A DNA stretch of 7,805 bases, from positions 1 through 7,805 of the forward strand of contig JAEEHZ010000231.1 of NCBI GenBank assembly GCA_016281115.1, written 5' to 3'. Shown one piece after another: positions 6,077-7,805 of this stretch. The translations under genes and the position numbers were made by a program. The notes under the pieces are model-generated. The model ran no database searches and was not told where the DNA came from. It was given only the letters and a program-made list of their open reading frames with translations. The first letter of the stretch is position 1; every line of letters begins with the position of its first letter. The DNA comes from Clostridiaceae bacterium (GTDB lineage Bacteria; Bacillota; Clostridia; Oscillospirales; Acutalibacteraceae).

Positions 6077-7249
6077 ATGAACCGTTTTATAAAGCTTTTT
6101 ATAAAAGATCATCAAAATACCGATGATGTACAGGTACGTGCAAGTTACGGCAAATTTGCAAGCATTACGGGAATAATTTTAAATATTCTTCTCTTTTTGG
6201 GTAAGGGCTTTGCAGGCATTATATCAGGCTCTCTTTCTATAATTGCCGACGCTATGAATAACCTTTCAGACGCATCTTCGAGTATAATAAGCCTGTTCGG
6301 ATTCACTCTTTCAGGCAAGCCTGCCGACAAAGAACACCCCTTCGGTCACGGAAGATATGAATATATATCGGCGTTGTTGGTGTCCGTGCTTGTTATGATA
6401 ATCGGAATAGAATTATTCAAAACCAGCATAGAAAAAATCATTTCACCCGATGACATAAAGTTTGAAGCGATATCTGTAGTAATAATGATACTATCTATGG
6501 CAGTTAAGCTTATTATGATGCTGTTTTACAGATCAATAGGCAAAAAGATATCTTCGGACGCGCTTTTTGCCGTTGCAAATGACAGCAGAAATGACATAAT
6601 CTCGACAGGCGCCGTACTTGCTTCTCTGATAATATCAAACATTTGGGGTGTAAAGCTTGACGGCATAATGGCAATGGCTGTCGCTGTGTTTATTATTGTA
6701 AGCGGTTACAAGCTTGTGAAGGAAACAATTGACCCTCTGCTCGGCATTGCTCCCGACAAAGAGCTCGTTGATATGATAGAAAAAGAAATATTGAGCTACG
6801 AAGGCGTTTTGGGAACACACGACCTTATTATTCACGATTACGGTCCCGGCAGATGCTTTGCAGGCGTGCATATAGAAATGGCGGCAGAAGAAGATGTGCT
6901 CAAAAGCCACGATATTATTGATAACATCGAATATGACTTTATGAATAAGCACAATATGCAGCTTATCGTACATTATGACCCCATTATCACAGGCGACAGC
7001 GCAGTAAACGATCTGCGTCATATTATTTCCGAGAGGATTAAATCCATTAATGAAAACCTTACGATTCACGACCTCAGAATTGTTCCGGGAATAACCCACA
7101 CAAACGTTATATTTGACTGTGTAGTTCCACGCGACGTAGGTATAAGCGATAATGAGATCAAAGACAGAATATCTATAATTGTAAAAGAATGTGACCCAAA
7201 ATATATGTGTGTAATCAAAATTGATCATTCTTTTACGGGAGAATTTTAA
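6077..7249 (+). CDS. Cation diffusion facilitator (CDF) family divalent-metal exporter
   Basis: A 390-residue inner-membrane proton-coupled antiporter of the CDF family, expected to export divalent metal ions. Six membrane helices occupy about residues 25-215. The family signature includes ADAMNNLSDA in helix 2 and HPFGHGRYEY (87-96) after helix 2. Aligned by spacing to E. coli FieF, the transport site would be Asn61, Asp65, Asp169 and Asp173. This [N/D]xxxD plus DxxxD set differs from the His-containing site of zinc-type members and resembles the pattern described for manganese exporters, so Mn is my preferred substrate, but this is inference. The cytoplasmic part is longer than in FieF (about 300 residues) and looks like two consecutive dimerisation-type domains (about 225-302 and 308-385). 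GGGAGG at 6067-6072 lies four bases before the ATG. The gene converges on spoIVA. Confidence 0.92.
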   Translation: MNRFIKLFIKDHQNTDDVQVRASYGKFASITGIILNILLFLGKGFAGIISGSLSIIADAMNNLSDASSSIISLFGFTLSGKPADKEHPFGHGRYEYISALLVSVLVMIIGIELFKTSIEKIISPDDIKFEAISVVIMILSMAVKLIMMLFYRSIGKKISSDALFAVANDSRNDIISTGAVLASLIISNIWGVKLDGIMAMAVAVFIIVSGYKLVKETIDPLLGIAPDKELVDMIEKEILSYEGVLGTHDLIIHDYGPGRCFAGVHIEMAAEEDVLKSHDIIDNIEYDFMNKHNMQLIVHYDPIITGDSAVNDLRHIISERIKSINENLTIHDLRIVPGITHTNVIFDCVVPRDVGISDNEIKDRISIIVKECDPKYMCVIKIDHSFTGEF

Positions 7250-7262
7250 AATACAAACAGAA

Positions 7263-7300
7263 TATCGCCTCATACGGTCTATTGTCCGTGTGAGGCGATA
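7263..7300. terminator. Bidirectional intrinsic terminator between the CDF gene and spoIVA
   Basis: A 15-bp stem with a single U-G pair (arms 7263-7277 and 7286-7300) and an 8-base loop lies between two convergent stop codons. On the plus strand it is followed by CTTTATCTTA. On the minus strand it is followed by TTCTGTTTGTATTTT, so both directions have a U-rich tract. Confidence 0.85.
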
Positions 7301-7321
7301 CTTTATCTTAAATCAGTATTA

Positions 7322-7805
7322 TTATAAAATAATGCAGATCAAACCGTTGCAGCCGTCGTTTATGATACGCTCTATCGTTTCGCAAAGCTTCATACGGGCA
7401 TCCTGCGGCATACGGGAAAGCTTGTTGTGCATACCTTCATTTACAAGCTCATGTAATGATTTACCGAATATATTGGAATCCCATATCTTTACGGGGTCGT
7501 CTCTGAACTCTTTAAGCAGGTATGTCACAAGCTCCTCGCTTTGTTGCTCCGAGCCGACTATCGGCGTTACTTCAGTCGTTATGTTTGTCTTTAACATATG
7601 AACGCTTGGTGCGGAAGCACGTAGCCTTATGCCGTATTTTCCGCTTTGGCGTATTATTTCGGGTTCGTCAAGTTTCAGTTCGTCTATTGTAGGCATCACA
7701 ATTCCGTATCCTGTGTTAACAACGCTGTCATATGCCTGTTTGATCTTATCAATTTCAGTTTTTCCCGATGAAAGCTCAAGGATCGTTTCAAAAAGATCGG
7801 CTTCA
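7322..7805 (-). CDS. spoIVA: SpoIVA, spore coat basement-layer ATPase (C-terminal part; 5' end outside window)
   Basis: SpoIVA is made in the mother cell and polymerises around the forespore using ATP to build the platform for the coat; it also helps cortex assembly. The window holds the last 160 residues of a protein that is usually about 490. The stretch is unmistakable: TGYGIVMPTIDEL, EPEIIRQSGKYGIRLRASAP, KIWDSNIFGKSLHELVNEG, and the hallmark terminus GLICIIL. This is the region needed for anchoring and interaction with SpoVM and SpoVID in Bacillus subtilis. The N-terminal P-loop ATPase part is off the right edge, as is the promoter, which in known species is sigma-E dependent. The frame stays open to the edge of the window. 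Its presence says the organism can, or recently could, sporulate. Confidence 0.96.
   Translation of the reverse strand, partial: EADLFETILELSSGKTEIDKIKQAYDSVVNTGYGIVMPTIDELKLDEPEIIRQSGKYGIRLRASAPSVHMLKTNITTEVTPIVGSEQQSEELVTYLLKEFRDDPVKIWDSNIFGKSLHELVNEGMHNKLSRMPQDARMKLCETIERIINDGCNGLICIIL

Noticed and set aside
6635..7273. A 212-codon open frame on the minus strand inside the CDF gene
   Set aside because: It lies fully antisense to a strongly recognised transporter, is rich in Cys/Tyr/Asn/Val without a recognisable domain, and runs through the terminator stem. It is a shadow frame.

Overview
The window reads as chromosomal DNA from a moderately low-GC, spore-forming member of the Clostridia, most likely a Ruminococcaceae/Oscillospiraceae-type gut or rumen anaerobe. 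The evidence is a clear C-terminal part of the sporulation coat ATPase SpoIVA, an RNase J plus GdpP gene pair of Firmicutes type, and a secreted protein ending in a type I dockerin, the plug-in module of cellulosome-like complexes. This placement is inference from gene content. There are six protein genes (two cut by the window edges). I see no rRNA, tRNA, CRISPR array, insertion sequence or phage gene.

Left part (1-3315, minus strand): a two-gene operon runs leftward. It starts at a strong extended -10 promoter at 3288-3315, passes through RNase J (GTG start at 3198), and 25 bases later enters gdpP (TTG start at 1292), which runs off the left edge. The two products are an mRNA-decay nuclease and the membrane phosphodiesterase that degrades cyclic di-AMP. 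A perfect 13-bp-arm palindrome lies across the -10 region of this promoter and looks like an operator.

Middle (3316-6060, plus strand): after an AT-rich divergent region comes a consensus promoter at 3458-3486. It drives a secreted, modular C39-like cysteine peptidase (peptidase domain, two FN3-like repeats, an InlB-type repeat, a dockerin). A zinc-ribbon membrane protein with a long Pro/Gln-rich linker follows 37 bases later. A GC-rich hairpin closes this pair.

Right part (6061-7805): a cation diffusion facilitator (CDF) transporter, probably a divalent-metal (perhaps manganese) exporter with a doubled cytoplasmic domain, starts only 23 bases after that hairpin. It converges on spoIVA, which enters from the right on the minus strand. 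A 15-bp-stem bidirectional terminator separates the two.

Most of the window is core clostridial housekeeping and sporulation content. The less ordinary parts are the dockerin peptidase with its zinc-ribbon partner, the palindrome over the rnj promoter, and the hairpin sitting against the transporter's ribosome binding site. I did not find a clearly new multi-gene system.
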